Part shown: positions 8,536-17,003 of the stretch, in pieces
How the letters are laid out: each line of letters begins with the position of its first letter
Numbering within the stretch: the first letter of the stretch is position 1
Source of the DNA: an uncultured Bifidobacterium sp.
Lineage (GTDB): Bacteria; Actinomycetota; Actinomycetes; Actinomycetales; Bifidobacteriaceae
Reading direction: 5' to 3'
NCBI RefSeq assembly: GCF_945269915.1
Contig: NZ_CALYOY010000004.1
Span: forward strand, 18,652 to 82,651
Length of the DNA: 64,000 nucleotides
The notes under the pieces: generated by a model
Seen by the model: the letters and a program-made list of their open reading frames with translations, nothing else
What the model was told of the DNA's origin: nothing
The model's database searches: none
Made by a program: the position numbers and the translations under genes

Positions 8536-9957
8536 ATGGACCGGGCTCCAGGCATCGATCACCGTCGTATCTTCGGCATCGAGACCGAATACGGGGTCAG
8601 CCTGACCGGTGGCGACGGGGACTGCAGCGCCGGGCAGGTGGCCATGGCCATGTTCCGGAGCCTGGTGGAACGGAACCGGTCCACCAATATCTACCTTTCC
8701 AACGGGGCCCGGCTGTATCTGGACGTCGGTTCCCATCCCGAATACGCCACGGCAGAGGCCCTGACTCCCATGGATGCCCTGATCCAGGACCTGGCGGGGG
8801 AGCGGATCATGGCGAATCTGGCCCGTCAGGCCGGATCCATCCTGGCGGACCGGTTGGGGCCGGGCGCCCGGGTGCACGTATTCAAGAACAACGTCGATGC
8901 CCGGGGGCACTCCTTCGGGTGCCACGAGAACTACCTCCTGCGCCGTCAGGTCCCCCTGGAGATGGTCCGCGGGCAGCTGGTGCCCTTCCTGGTGACCCGG
9001 CAGCTCTTCACCGGGGCCGGACGGTTGGGCGAGGATGGTTTCCAGCTCAGTCAGCGGGCGGATTTCCTGGATGAGGCCGTTTCCTCGGCCACGACCCGTG
9101 CCCGCCCCATGGTCAATACCCGCGACGAGCCCCATGCCGACCCCGACCGGTATCGGCGCCTGCACGTCATCCTCGGGGATTCCAACCGTTCCCAGACGGT
9201 CACCTGGCTCAAGCTGGCCACCACCCATCTGGTCCTGGGCCTGATCGAGGAGGAAGTCCTGGCCGGGAGGTCCATCCCCTTCGGTGACTGTGCCCTGGCC
9301 GATCCGGGTGCAGCCATGAGGTCGGTCAGCAGGGACAGGAACGGCAGGGTTCCCCTGGACCTGGAGGGTGGCGGGACCGTATCAGCCCTGGATCTGCAGA
9401 ACCGGTACTGGGAGGCCTGCAGGGCCTATATCGATGATTCCGGCGATCAGACCGGGGTGGGCATTCCCATGGTCGGAAAGGTCCTGGTCCTGTGGCGTGC
9501 GGCCCTGGATGCCCTGGATGCCGGTCGCTGGGAGGATCTGGCCGACTGGGTCGATTGGGCCGCCAAACTCAGGCTCCTCAAGGGGGAGGAGGCGCGCGGG
9601 GCCGATCCCCTCAAGGCCAGGCGTCTGGACCTGGACTACCACGACATCGCCTCCGGCCGGTCCTATGGGGCCCTGGTCCGGCATGGGATGATGCGCACCC
9701 TGGTGGACGACCATCGCATAGGGGAGGCCCTGCGGACGCCCCCACAGACCACCAGGGCGCGGCTGCGGGGAAACTTCGTGGCCAGGGCGGAGACGACGCC
9801 CCTCCAGTGGTCCTGCGACTGGACCCGCCTGGTCCTCCAGGGCAACCACCGGCATGAGGTGAGGCTGATGGACCCCTTTGCCCATGAGTCTGACGAGGCT
9901 TATCTGGCCATGATGGGAGAGCTGGCCCAGGACCGGGCGGTGTTCGATCCCGTCTGA
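8536..9957 (+). CDS. pafA: Pup--protein ligase PafA
   Basis: An ATP-dependent ligase that joins the C-terminal Glu of Pup to lysine side chains of target proteins. Family motifs are RRIFGIETEYGVSL at the N-terminus (nucleotide and metal site), LYLDVGSHPEYATAE (active-site Asp) and VFKNNVDARGHSFGCHENYL. The 473-residue length is typical. It lacks the Dop-specific loop between the first two motifs, which separates it from the paralogue upstream. It is the last gene of the pupylation operon and is followed by a perfect hairpin at 10011-10042. Confidence 0.96.
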   Translation: MDRAPGIDHRRIFGIETEYGVSLTGGDGDCSAGQVAMAMFRSLVERNRSTNIYLSNGARLYLDVGSHPEYATAEALTPMDALIQDLAGERIMANLARQAGSILADRLGPGARVHVFKNNVDARGHSFGCHENYLLRRQVPLEMVRGQLVPFLVTRQLFTGAGRLGEDGFQLSQRADFLDEAVSSATTRARPMVNTRDEPHADPDRYRRLHVILGDSNRSQTVTWLKLATTHLVLGLIEEEVLAGRSIPFGDCALADPGAAMRSVSRDRNGRVPLDLEGGGTVSALDLQNRYWEACRAYIDDSGDQTGVGIPMVGKVLVLWRAALDALDAGRWEDLADWVDWAAKLRLLKGEEARGADPLKARRLDLDYHDIASGRSYGALVRHGMMRTLVDDHRIGEALRTPPQTTRARLRGNFVARAETTPLQWSCDWTRLVLQGNHRHEVRLMDPFAHESDEAYLAMMGELAQDRAVFDPV

Positions 9958-10010
9958 ATGCCGCTGCCGGTCACTGGCCGCCCACTGGGAGGTCCGGGCG
10001 GGGATACGCA

Positions 10011-10042
10011 AACAGGCCCGGCCCATAAGGGCCGGGCCTGTT
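10011..10042. terminator. Perfect 14-bp hairpin between convergent pafA and hup
   Basis: The arm AACAGGCCCGGCCC (10011-10024) and its exact complement (10029-10042) enclose the loop ATAA. On the minus strand the stem is followed by a short T-containing stretch, and on the plus strand by TTGAAAA. It lies between two genes that point at each other and can serve both. Confidence 0.85.
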
Positions 10043-10064
10043 GAAAACCGGTGAGGTCGTCAGC

Positions 10065-10352
10065 TCACTTCTTGTTGGAAACAGCCTTCTTCAACAGGGA
10101 ACCAGCGGAGATACGGACGCCGTAGCTCGCGGGAATCTTGATGGTCTCGCCCGTGCGGGGGTTGCGGCCGGTACGAGCGGCACGCTTGACGCGCTCGGCA
10201 GAGAAGAGACCGGTGAGTTTCAGGCCCTCTCCGGACTTCATGGCCTCAACGAAGACATCCTGGAAGGCGTTGACGGCCGCTTCGGCCTGGGCCTTGGTCA
10301 GATTCGACTTCTGAGCAATCTTCGAGACAAGATCAGATTTGTTGTATGCCAT
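10065..10352 (-). CDS. hup: DNA-binding protein HU
   Basis: A nucleoid-associated histone-like protein that bends and compacts DNA as a dimer. It has 95 residues beginning AYNKSDLVSKIAQKSNLTKA, with the classic HU body and the DNA-binding beta arm around ARTGRNPRTGETIKIPAS. I chose the ATG at 10352, which is preceded by GAAAGAAGGA; longer in-frame translations add a non-HU leader. It lacks the Lys/Ala-rich C-terminal tail of mycobacterial HU. It converges on pafA across a shared terminator. Confidence 0.97.
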   Translation of the reverse strand: MAYNKSDLVSKIAQKSNLTKAQAEAAVNAFQDVFVEAMKSGEGLKLTGLFSAERVKRAARTGRNPRTGETIKIPASYGVRISAGSLLKKAVSNKK

Positions 10353-10577
10353 AGAGCATCCTTCTTTCGGGGGCTCCCCTGCTTCCTTTGTTGTGGAAAG
10401 CCCAACGGTCAATGACTGATATTAGCGCAGATGGGGGTCAAGCACCGCATTTTTCGGGGGTTTCCCGGTATTTCCGCTTCATTTTCTTTCCAAGTTTCAC
10501 GTTTCGGACCATTTCAGACCTCCAAATGACCATTCGGGACTCGGATTCGGCCCAGGATAAGGCTAAAACCCCAATGC
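10353..10577 (-). promoter_or_regulatory. Leader and promoter region of hup
   Basis: This non-coding stretch is clearly richer in A and T than its surroundings and lies upstream of hup. On the minus strand a TAATAT hexamer (plus-strand 10419-10424) could be a -10 box, but no good -35 box lies 17 bases before it. No convincing terminator was found for the gene ending at 10578. Confidence 0.35.
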
Positions 10578-13046
10578 TCAGATCAGATTGCGTCGGCTGA
10601 GCCAGCGCATGGCCAGGGCACCAAGTGGGATGCGTAGCCAGTAGTTGGCCACACGGAAGACCAGGGTGGCCGATATGGCGACACCGGAGGGAACCCCGGC
10701 CAGTCGGAAGGCCGAGAAGAGCACCGCCTCTATGGCACCCAATCCGCCGGGGGTGGGCACGGCCGATCCCAGGGTGTTGGCCAGGAGGAAGACGAAGGTG
10801 GTCTCGAAGATGTTCGTCCTGCACCCGAAGGCCATCAGGGCGGCCCAGAAGCTCAGGCCCAGGGCGGCGGACTGGAGTACGGCCCCCGAGGCGGCCATCA
10901 GGAGCTGACGGGGTTGGGTCAGGATGTCGACCAAATGGCGCGCGTAGGAGGCCACGATGGGCATGAGGCGGTCCACGACCAGCCGCCTGGTGTAGGGGAT
11001 GGCCATGGCCAGGGCGGCGACGATGGCCACCACCCCGATCACGATGACCAGGGTGTTGGTGGGAATCATCCCCGAGAGGGTGTTGCGGCCCGTGAAGAGG
11101 CCGATGACCACCAGGAGCACGAAAGTGGTGGCGAACTGGACCGCCACCACGGCGCTCATGATGGCTGTGGCCATGGTGTTGTCGTACCCGCTCCTGCGCA
11201 GGAACTGGAGATTGACAAAGGCCGGCCCCACGCCGGCTGGCATGGAGACCGAGGTGAAGGACGAGGCCACTTGGGAAAGGAAGATGCCGCGCAGGTTGCG
11301 TTTCCTCTTGTCGATGAAGACACCCAGGGTGACGGCGCATCCCACCCAGGAGAAGGACCCCAGTATGAAGGAAAGGCCGACCACCCAGGGGTTGGCGTTG
11401 CGGACGGCCTGGATGACCTGTTGGAGGTTGAACTGGGTGAGGATGACGATGGCCGCCACAACCAGGAGGGCAAGGGCCAGGAAGCTGCGCAGGCTGAACC
11501 TGGACAGGCTGACCTGGTCCATGGACCCGACGGACTCCGGTGGCGCCATGGCCCGTAGCCGTGCACGCAGGTCCGACATGACCTGCCTGTCCCATCCGGG
11601 CAGGGCCTGGGTCTGTGCGGGGATGGCCACCATCTGCACAAAGGGGGTCAGGGCGACCATGGTCGTCTCGCCCCAGGATTCCAAGCCGATCCGGACTGCC
11701 TCCTCGACGCTCAGGGCGGCGGTCATCAGGCTGAGGAGCTGGACCCGGTCCAGGGCCGTATTGGCCGAGGAGCTGGCGCTGTCGCCGTTTTCCCAGCCGG
11801 CGATGACCGCATGGCCCTCCCTGTCCATGGCCAAGGTGCTCGGAGTGATGCGCCGATGGGTGTAGCCGCGACCGTTGGCCTTGTCCAGGAAGTCCATGAG
11901 CTGACGGGCCTGGTCCGCATCCAGGTGGTCCAGGTCGATGGGGGTCAGGTGGATGTCGTCATGGAAGACCAGGATGGAGGACTCGGCGTTCTCGGCCAGG
12001 CCGTAGGGGTGGAGGGCGGGAAGCCCCAGGTCACGCAGCTCGAACAGGACGGCCATGTGATGCTGCATGGAGTCCCTGACGGACCTGTCCCGACGCATGG
12101 AGACACCGGAGAGCTTGATCCACTGCCAGATCTGCATCAGGTATCCGGCCGTGTGGAGCTGGCCGTCCATGACTGAAATCGTGTAGGCAGTGCCTGCCTT
12201 GTCCCTGGCCCTGTAGATTCTCGAGGCCTCGATCAGGTCGTCATCCAGGCAGGGGATGGGTTGTCCATCCGCGTCCATGGTGGCATCCACGCGGGTAAGC
12301 TCGGCCAGGTCGATGCCGATGGAGGCCACGGCCTGGACCACCCCATCCCCCCAGGCGCCCTTGCTCTGGGTGCCTGCGATGTAGCGGATGACCATGCCGG
12401 TCATCCGGCCCAGGAGGAGGGATACCAGGACCCCGCTGGCCGAATTGGACGAGATGATGACCATGATGACGGCCACCACATACAGGGCGTTCCACCCCCA
12501 CTTGACCGTGCTGCGCAGGCGACGGGGTCCTGCCGCGCTCAGGAAGGCGGCCAGGCCGGCGTAGATGTCGGGCAGGAGGACGGGTGAGCCAAAGGCGTTC
12601 TGGGAGCTGAAGGAGGCGATCAGGGTGGGGTTGTGGGTGGAGATGATCAGATTGGAGATGACCAGGATCAGCCCGTACCCCATGAACATGGCCAGGGGGG
12701 CGGTGATGGATTGGACCCATTCACGGTTGATCAGAAGATTGATCAGAACCGCCAGAACCACGGTCACGGTAACGGCCTGCTGGAGGAAGTTGGTGGGCAC
12801 ATCCATGAGCCAATCCATGGCGTTGCCCGCCTGCCGCATATCCGACTCGACGCCGGCCGCCGTCCCTTTCAGGTAGACGGCCGCCAGGGCTATCAGCAGG
12901 GCCATGATCAGCGAAGCCAGGGCCCGAAGCAGATCCTCGGCATCATGGACCCGCTGGGGTGGGGTATCCACGATGGTGGGTTTGTCGGTCACCGGGGATT
13001 GGCCCTCCCCGGACTTCTCCTGCTTTTGGTTGGGAACCTCGGTCAT
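10578..13046 (-). CDS. YbhN/AglD-type polytopic membrane protein with kinase-like middle domain
   Basis: An 822-residue protein in three parts. The N-terminal ~220 residues hold several membrane helices (for example LIMALLIALAAVYL). A cytoplasmic section of about 300 residues resembles a protein-kinase or phosphotransferase fold: GRGYTHRRITPSTLAM stands where a catalytic loop would be, but the catalytic Asp is not recognisable and the metal motif reads AGWENG. The C-terminal ~285 residues match the UPF0104/YbhN family (lysylphosphatidylglycerol-synthase membrane region), with SSFTSVSMPAGVGPAFVNLQ and GSAVPTPGGLGAIEAVLF. Such domains are thought to move or modify envelope lipids. It starts two bases after the purB stop, so they are one transcription unit. 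Confidence 0.8.
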   Translation of the reverse strand: MTEVPNQKQEKSGEGQSPVTDKPTIVDTPPQRVHDAEDLLRALASLIMALLIALAAVYLKGTAAGVESDMRQAGNAMDWLMDVPTNFLQQAVTVTVVLAVLINLLINREWVQSITAPLAMFMGYGLILVISNLIISTHNPTLIASFSSQNAFGSPVLLPDIYAGLAAFLSAAGPRRLRSTVKWGWNALYVVAVIMVIISSNSASGVLVSLLLGRMTGMVIRYIAGTQSKGAWGDGVVQAVASIGIDLAELTRVDATMDADGQPIPCLDDDLIEASRIYRARDKAGTAYTISVMDGQLHTAGYLMQIWQWIKLSGVSMRRDRSVRDSMQHHMAVLFELRDLGLPALHPYGLAENAESSILVFHDDIHLTPIDLDHLDADQARQLMDFLDKANGRGYTHRRITPSTLAMDREGHAVIAGWENGDSASSSANTALDRVQLLSLMTAALSVEEAVRIGLESWGETTMVALTPFVQMVAIPAQTQALPGWDRQVMSDLRARLRAMAPPESVGSMDQVSLSRFSLRSFLALALLVVAAIVILTQFNLQQVIQAVRNANPWVVGLSFILGSFSWVGCAVTLGVFIDKRKRNLRGIFLSQVASSFTSVSMPAGVGPAFVNLQFLRRSGYDNTMATAIMSAVVAVQFATTFVLLVVIGLFTGRNTLSGMIPTNTLVIVIGVVAIVAALAMAIPYTRRLVVDRLMPIVASYARHLVDILTQPRQLLMAASGAVLQSAALGLSFWAALMAFGCRTNIFETTFVFLLANTLGSAVPTPGGLGAIEAVLFSAFRLAGVPSGVAISATLVFRVANYWLRIPLGALAMRWLSRRNLI

Positions 13047-13048
13047 GG

Positions 13049-14494
13049 TCAGTCGCGATCGAAGTCCACCAATGTATCGGCGGCCCCGGTGTAGGAGGAC
13101 GGAGTCAGGGACTTGAGCCTCCGGGCCGTTTCCGGATCCAGGTCCAGGGTGTCGATGAAGCGCTCGACATCCCCCCTGCCGATCCGGTGGCCTCGCATCA
13201 GCTCTTTGACCCGCTCATAGGGGTCCTCCATCCCGGCCCGGCCGGCAAGGCCAGCGGCCCGCATGGCGGTCTGGATGGGTTCACCCAGGACCTCCCAGTT
13301 GTTGTCCAGCTCCTCCTGCATGACCTGGGTGTTGGGGTGGATGGCCGCCAGGCCCCCCTTGAGGTTATCCAGGGCCAAAAGGCTGTATCCCAAGGCGGAA
13401 CCGATGTTGCGCTGGGTGGTGGAATCGGTCAGATCGCGCTGCCACCTGGTCTCGGTCAGGGTGGCTGCCAGGGTGTCCAGGAGGGCGCAGGAGATCTCCA
13501 GGTTGGCCTCGGCGTTCTCGAAACGGATCGGATTGACCTTGTGGGGCATGGTGCTGGAGCCGGTGGCCCCTTTGACCGGTTCCTGGGCGAAGACGCCCCG
13601 GGAGATGTACATCCAGACATCAACGGCAAGGTTGTGCAGAATCCGTCCGGTGTGGCTGATGGTCGAGTAGAGCTCGGCCTGCCAGTCATGGGATTCGATC
13701 TGGGTCGTCAGGGGATTCCAGACCAGTCCCATGCGTCCGGTGACGAATTCCCTGGAGAGACGGACCCAATCCACGTCAGGGGCGGCGGCCAGGTGGGCGC
13801 CGAAGGTTCCGGTGGCCCCGTTGATCTTGCCCAGGTACTCCTGATGGCGGACCCGGTCCAGCTGTCGGCTGAGCCGGTGGACATAGACGGCCATCTCCTT
13901 GCCCAGGGTGGTGGGGGTGGCCGGCTGTCCATGGGTCAGGGCCAGCATGGGTAGGCCACGATGGGTGGTGGCCATCTCGGCCAGACGGTCCACAATGGCC
14001 TGGGCCGCAGGGAGCCAGACCTGCTCGACCGCGCCACGGATGCACCGGGCGTAGGAGAGGTTGTTGATGTCTTCGCTGGTGCAGGCGAAATGGACCAGCG
14101 CCTTCAACCGGGGCAGTTGCGTACCGGCGCCCAGGCTTCCCTCGGCCTTCTCCAGTCGGCGGTCCAGGTAATATTCCACCGCCTTGACGTCGTGGTGGGT
14201 CCGTGCTTCGATTTCCGCCAGTTCCTCGATACCCTGGTCGTCGAAATCCTCGGGGATGGCGCGCAGGTAGGCCTGCTCATCGGCGGTCAGGGGTTCGATG
14301 CCCGGAAGGATGGGCTGGTTGCCCTGGTCGGGGTACCCATTGGCGAGGAGAATCATCCATTCGACCTCGACCCGCATGCGCTCGCGGTTCAGGGCCGGCT
14401 CGCTGAGGTGGTCCACCAAGGGTGAGGTCTGCATGCGGTAACGCCCATCCAGAGGATTGAGGGCAATGGCAGGTGTGACTCGGCTCAGGTTCAT
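13049..14494 (-). CDS. purB: Adenylosuccinate lyase
   Basis: Catalyses two fumarate-releasing steps of purine synthesis: SAICAR to AICAR, and adenylosuccinate to AMP. The fumarase/aspartase superfamily signature GSSTMPHKVNPIRFENAE is intact, and the N-terminus (TPAIALNPLDGRYRM) is the longer E. coli-like PurB type. The length is about 481 residues. I chose the ATG at 14494, preceded by a G-rich stretch; a start nine codons upstream is possible. Confidence 0.96.
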   Translation of the reverse strand: MNLSRVTPAIALNPLDGRYRMQTSPLVDHLSEPALNRERMRVEVEWMILLANGYPDQGNQPILPGIEPLTADEQAYLRAIPEDFDDQGIEELAEIEARTHHDVKAVEYYLDRRLEKAEGSLGAGTQLPRLKALVHFACTSEDINNLSYARCIRGAVEQVWLPAAQAIVDRLAEMATTHRGLPMLALTHGQPATPTTLGKEMAVYVHRLSRQLDRVRHQEYLGKINGATGTFGAHLAAAPDVDWVRLSREFVTGRMGLVWNPLTTQIESHDWQAELYSTISHTGRILHNLAVDVWMYISRGVFAQEPVKGATGSSTMPHKVNPIRFENAEANLEISCALLDTLAATLTETRWQRDLTDSTTQRNIGSALGYSLLALDNLKGGLAAIHPNTQVMQEELDNNWEVLGEPIQTAMRAAGLAGRAGMEDPYERVKELMRGHRIGRGDVERFIDTLDLDPETARRLKSLTPSSYTGAADTLVDFDRD

Positions 14495-14573
14495 GCCCCC
14501 CAGTCTAGGCGAAACCGCCAACCGGACGACATTCGCTCCCGGGCCCGTGTTCTCCGGCCTGACCTGTCATCCG

Positions 14574-15995
14574 TCAATCCCGTAACCTGCCCTGATAGTA
14601 GGTGGTCTCCACCAGGTCGCCACGGGTTGACCGGGCGAAGTGCTCATCCTGCTCGATGATTTTTGGTGACCCTTTGGCCAGGGCATTCTGCCAGGCCGCC
14701 CTCTGATAGTTCATGCCGTGGGTCGACTCCACGGTCCCCTTGGTGAATGGGACCGGTTGCCTGGAGTAGGGGGCGTTCGCCTGGGCCGGTGTGGTGCCTG
14801 CATCCCGGCCCCGGACCGTCAGCCGATGGTCCCGCTCGGTGTTGTCCCTGGCATCCAGGCTGGAGACCAGCTCCTCCTGCATCTCGACACTGGTGGTCCA
14901 GGTCTGCGGGGCTATGGGGTGGTTGCCGATGGGGGAGCCGGCCGTCACCACATGTTCGAATCGGTACCGGTCCGCCATGTCGCTGGCCAGGGTGGCTGCC
15001 ACGATTCCGCCCTGGGAGTGCCCGACCAGACTGACCCGGTCTACAGGTGCCACCCCGGCCATGCCCATCGCCTCGGTCACCAGGCGGGTGGAGGCGGCCT
15101 GCGTGCGGGTGCCTGGCCTGTCGCTCATGAGCTGGAGATTCTGCCCCCAGCCGATGGCCGAGTCGGGGTGGGAACTAGTTCCAGGTATGTAGACCACCCA
15201 ACGGATATCTCCATCAGCATCCCTGTACTTCTGCACGGCGATGGTGTCATAGGAGAAGCCCTGGTCACGGGAGCCCAGGCGTTGCAGGTTGCCCAGGGCC
15301 TGGTCAATGCAGTGGGCGCTTTCCAACCCGTCACCGCCCGGCCTGACCGGGGTCACTTCCAACCTGCGTTGAGAAGTGGGCATGGCCCGGCTCAGCCACT
15401 CCGAGAAATGACCTATGGGGGATCTGGAAAAGGGGACGAGTCGCTCAGACAGGGCCAGGATCGTGTCCTGATGGAGGGGTGAGGTCGTTTCCAGGAATTC
15501 CGCCAGACTGACCATGTGGCCTTTGACCAGGGAGTCCCCCAGATACGTGCAGAGGGTCATGACCGCCAGGGTCCTTATGTTTTCCAGGGGGTTGAATCTG
15601 ACCGGACCGACAAGAACGGTCGCCAGTATGCCGGACATGCGCGATTCCGCCTCGGAATATAGGGAATAGGCCCCGGTCAGGGCTTCCGCCTGATCCGATA
15701 GGAGGGTGGTCAGGTCCTGGCAGTCATCGCATTGGGAATCGCAGGTTCTGATGGCGAAGTCGAAGGGGAAGACCGCGTGCCCGCCATCCTGGACCCGGCT
15801 TCCGTTCAGGGAGGGACAGGTCAGGGTCAGGCTCCTGCTCCTCGCCAATCCTAAATTGGTCAGGCTCCATCCCTCCTGGAGGGATGCGATGCTGATGGCG
15901 AACTGGTTGAGCTGGTCGGCCATCCGGGTCAGCTGTTCGAGTTGAACCCGGGTGTATCCATTGGATCCGACCTGCGAGGACACCTGCCGCATCAT
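14574..15995 (-). CDS. Alpha/beta hydrolase with helical N-terminal region, paired with WXG-like protein
   Basis: A 473-residue protein. The C-terminal half is an alpha/beta hydrolase with the nucleophile elbow SLVGHSQGGIVAATLASD, preceded by a region resembling lipase folds (WVVYIPGTSSHPDSAIGWGQ). The N-terminal half is helical and includes a cysteine-rich patch (TCDSQCDDC). No signal peptide is visible. Its start overlaps the stop of the WXG-like gene upstream (ATGATG), so the two are translationally coupled. In other actinobacteria, small WXG100 proteins are often followed by hydrolases of the DUF1023 type, possibly as export partners. The substrate is unknown. Confidence 0.72.
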   Translation of the reverse strand: MMRQVSSQVGSNGYTRVQLEQLTRMADQLNQFAISIASLQEGWSLTNLGLARSRSLTLTCPSLNGSRVQDGGHAVFPFDFAIRTCDSQCDDCQDLTTLLSDQAEALTGAYSLYSEAESRMSGILATVLVGPVRFNPLENIRTLAVMTLCTYLGDSLVKGHMVSLAEFLETTSPLHQDTILALSERLVPFSRSPIGHFSEWLSRAMPTSQRRLEVTPVRPGGDGLESAHCIDQALGNLQRLGSRDQGFSYDTIAVQKYRDADGDIRWVVYIPGTSSHPDSAIGWGQNLQLMSDRPGTRTQAASTRLVTEAMGMAGVAPVDRVSLVGHSQGGIVAATLASDMADRYRFEHVVTAGSPIGNHPIAPQTWTTSVEMQEELVSSLDARDNTERDHRLTVRGRDAGTTPAQANAPYSRQPVPFTKGTVESTHGMNYQRAAWQNALAKGSPKIIEQDEHFARSTRGDLVETTYYQGRLRD

Positions 15996-16318
15996 GGCCG
16001 GGTCTCTTCATCCAGGAGCTGTCTGGCCTGCATCAGTGAAGATGCCTGGTCATCGGCCAGGTCGGAGGCCCGGATCAGATTCTCCCTGAAGGCCCGGGCG
16101 GACTGGCCCTCCCAGTCGATGGCCCCGGCCTGGTCGATCAGGGCATGGGCATCATTGAGAACCTGTTCGGTCTGGTCGATCAGTGCGGTCATCATCCGGG
16201 AGCAACGGGCCACGCTCCGATGACAGTCGCAGGTGGATGCCTGGTCAAGGTCCGCCCCGGTCGTCCCTCCCGCGGGCTGACCGAAGAGGGTGGGTGGGAT
16301 GAAGGGGGAATTGATCAT
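15992..16318 (-). CDS. WXG100-like small protein
   Basis: A 108-residue, mostly helical protein with the motif WEGQSARAF in the right position for a WXG100 helical hairpin. It also has a cysteine cluster (STCDCHRSVARC), which is unusual in that family and echoes the Cys patch in its coupled hydrolase partner. The stop overlaps the hydrolase start by four bases. It lies 100 bases downstream of the coiled-coil membrane gene at 16419-17003 in the same direction. Assignment to the ESX/WXG family is by motif and length only. Confidence 0.6.
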   Translation of the reverse strand: MINSPFIPPTLFGQPAGGTTGADLDQASTCDCHRSVARCSRMMTALIDQTEQVLNDAHALIDQAGAIDWEGQSARAFRENLIRASDLADDQASSLMQARQLLDEETRP

Positions 16319-16418
16319 ATGCCCATCTCACCAGGGCCGAAAGGAGAGGAGCACCATCCGGGGTGGATGTGGTCAAATGTGCGTCGGAGGTCAGGCCTGC
16401 CTTGACGGTCTGCTTTAC

Positions 16419-17003
16419 CTACCAGGGTTTGTCCGTCTTCTGGTCTTCCTTTGCATGGTCGGTCTGGGTGCCCCCCGATGGATCGTGGGTCTGCTGGCTC
16501 TGCTTCAGGATTTCATCCACCTTCTCCTGTTGGTCCTTGGTCAGCCCCTGCTGTCCCTGCTTGCCTGTGCCGGATTGCCCCGGGGAGCCTGCGAACCGCC
16601 CCGCGCCCCCCTTGGAGGCCTCCTGGCTGCGGAGCTGTCTGGTCGCCCGCCGGGTCAGCCTGTCGCTGACGGCCCGGCTCTGCTGTATGGTCTGCCTGGT
16701 CCCCGGCAGGAGAATCGGGCCCATGGATTCCGCCTGGTGAAAGAGCTGGTCGGTCTGCTCCTGGATGGCCTTGATCTTGGCCGGGTCGGCATCGGACCGG
16801 TTGGCCTCGGCGATGCTGGTGTTCAGGGAGTGGGTGGCTTGGTTGTAGGTGCTGATGGCGTTGATGTTGGTCAGGCCCCAGGCCGCGATCAGGGCCATGA
16901 TCAGCCCCAGGAAGGCCAGGATTATTCTCGCTCCCAGCATCCTCTTCCCGCTCACGGTCTCCGTTCCGGTCGTCTCTGACGAATTGTGCGCTGCCGAGTT
17001 CAT
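16419..17003 (-). CDS. Single-pass membrane protein with coiled-coil exterior (DUF6466-like)
   Basis: A 194-residue protein with a short cytoplasmic N-terminus, one membrane helix (IILAFLGLIMALIAAWGL, about residues 27-44), a helical region (SIAEANRSDADPAKIKAIQE) and a hydrophilic Gln/Lys/Gly-rich C-terminal tail. It resembles proteins of unknown function that accompany VWA/MoxR clusters in bifidobacteria; this is recalled from family knowledge, not searched. Its ATG overlaps the stop of the preceding VWA gene (ATGA), so it belongs to the same operon. Confidence 0.6.
   Translation of the reverse strand: MNSAAHNSSETTGTETVSGKRMLGARIILAFLGLIMALIAAWGLTNINAISTYNQATHSLNTSIAEANRSDADPAKIKAIQEQTDQLFHQAESMGPILLPGTRQTIQQSRAVSDRLTRRATRQLRSQEASKGGAGRFAGSPGQSGTGKQGQQGLTKDQQEKVDEILKQSQQTHDPSGGTQTDHAKEDQKTDKPW

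Noticed and set aside
4109..9957. Possible prcB/prcA genes within the Pup operon
   Set aside because: Every gap was checked; the only additional gene is the IMPase-like protein, and no Ntn-hydrolase sequence is present.
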